Assembly (NCBI GenBank): GCA_020832105.1
Contig: JAFIFH010000036.1
Location: 1 to 53,591, forward strand
Source of the DNA: Idiomarina sp.
Lineage (GTDB): Bacteria; Pseudomonadota; Gammaproteobacteria; Enterobacterales; Alteromonadaceae
Length of the DNA stretch: 53,591 nt
Direction of reading: 5' to 3'
Below are positions 53,487-53,591 of this stretch, piece after piece (position 1 is the first letter of the stretch; each line of letters starts with the position of its first letter). The position numbers and the translations under genes were made by a program. A model generated the notes under the pieces. The model saw only the letters and a program-made list of their open reading frames with translations. It was not told the origin of the DNA and searched no databases.

Positions 53487-53591
53487 ACTGGCACACAGGC
53501 TTTGCAGCTCGGGGAGTGCCTCATCGTCAAGGCTGAAGCTTAAAGTGACACCTTCCTGGTAGCTCGCATCTTTAATCACCCCCTGCTGCTG
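53460..53591 (-). CDS. YigZ-like protein, C-terminal end only
   Basis: An open frame enters from the right edge and ends with TGA at 53460, giving 43 residues: QQQGVIKDASYQEGVTLSFS, then LDDEALPELQSLCASLGG and CLRTD. The pattern (short strand with QGVI-D-YQ-VTL, then a helix) resembles the C-terminal DUF1949 domain of YigZ/IMPACT-family proteins. It overlaps the end of the amidohydrolase gene by 27 bases. Only the tail is visible, so the assignment is tentative. Confidence 0.45.
   Translation of the reverse strand, partial: QQQGVIKDASYQEGVTLSFSLDDEALPELQSLCASLGGCLRTD

Overview
The window is chromosomal DNA of a gammaproteobacterium. Protein sequences are close to E. coli for the housekeeping set (GreA, FtsH, Lon, ClpX, CarB, DnaK), and the gene order mixes enterobacterial-type blocks (rlmE-ftsH-folP-glmM, nadK-recN-bamE, tig-clpP-clpX-lon-hupB-ppiD) with a glmM-tpiA-secG arrangement seen in marine Alteromonadales. 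I infer an Idiomarinaceae-like or related alteromonad. No rRNA, IS element, integrase or CRISPR array is visible, and coding density is high: no gene-free stretch exceeds 300 bases.

Left part (1-20.1 kb), almost all on the minus strand: partial tRNA-Leu(GAG), secG, tpiA, glmM, folP, ftsH, rlmE; then yhbY on plus; then a two-gene divergent island (CI-type HTH gene and Ner-type HTH gene) with a striking array of 11-12-bp phased repeats between them; then greA, carB, carA (with a leader region), dapB, a dicarboxylate-type symporter, an M48 metalloprotease lipoprotein, dnaJ, dnaK and grpE. Middle part (20.3-30.3 kb): nadK, recN behind SOS boxes, bamE and a cytoplasmic M16 protease on plus; a tiny membrane protein and fadI-fadJ on minus with a FadR-type operator. 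From 30.4 to 37.5 kb lies a complete MoxR/Bat operon on plus (MoxR ATPase, DUF58, DUF4381, two VWA membrane proteins, BatD). From 37.7 to 46.2 kb on minus is the proteostasis block ppiD, tRNA-Asp, hupB, lon, clpX, clpP, tig. The right end (46.4-53.5 kb, plus) is the accessory-looking part: a GAF/GGDEF diguanylate cyclase, a DUF2868 membrane protein overlapping a DUF3482 GTPase, a ClpP-fold-like lipoprotein, and a putative amidoligase next to a class I glutamine-amidotransferase-like hydrolase. A partial YigZ-like gene enters from the right edge on minus.

Regulation readable from the sequence: heat-shock (sigma-32-like) promoters before rlmE-ftsH, grpE, dnaK and lon with near-identical 14-15-nt spacers; LexA boxes before recN; a FadR-type operator before fadI; an ArgR-like box inside a carAB leader that also holds a small ORF and a terminator-like hairpin; and many intrinsic terminators.

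Best candidates for something undescribed: (1) the CI-type/Ner-type divergent pair with its phased TKTGARYTC array at 7295-7383; (2) the amidoligase/amidohydrolase pair with the adjacent lipoprotein at 51-53.5 kb; (3) the GGDEF-DUF2868-DUF3482 run at 46.4-50.9 kb; (4) the second VWA protein of the Bat operon, whose metal site is lost.
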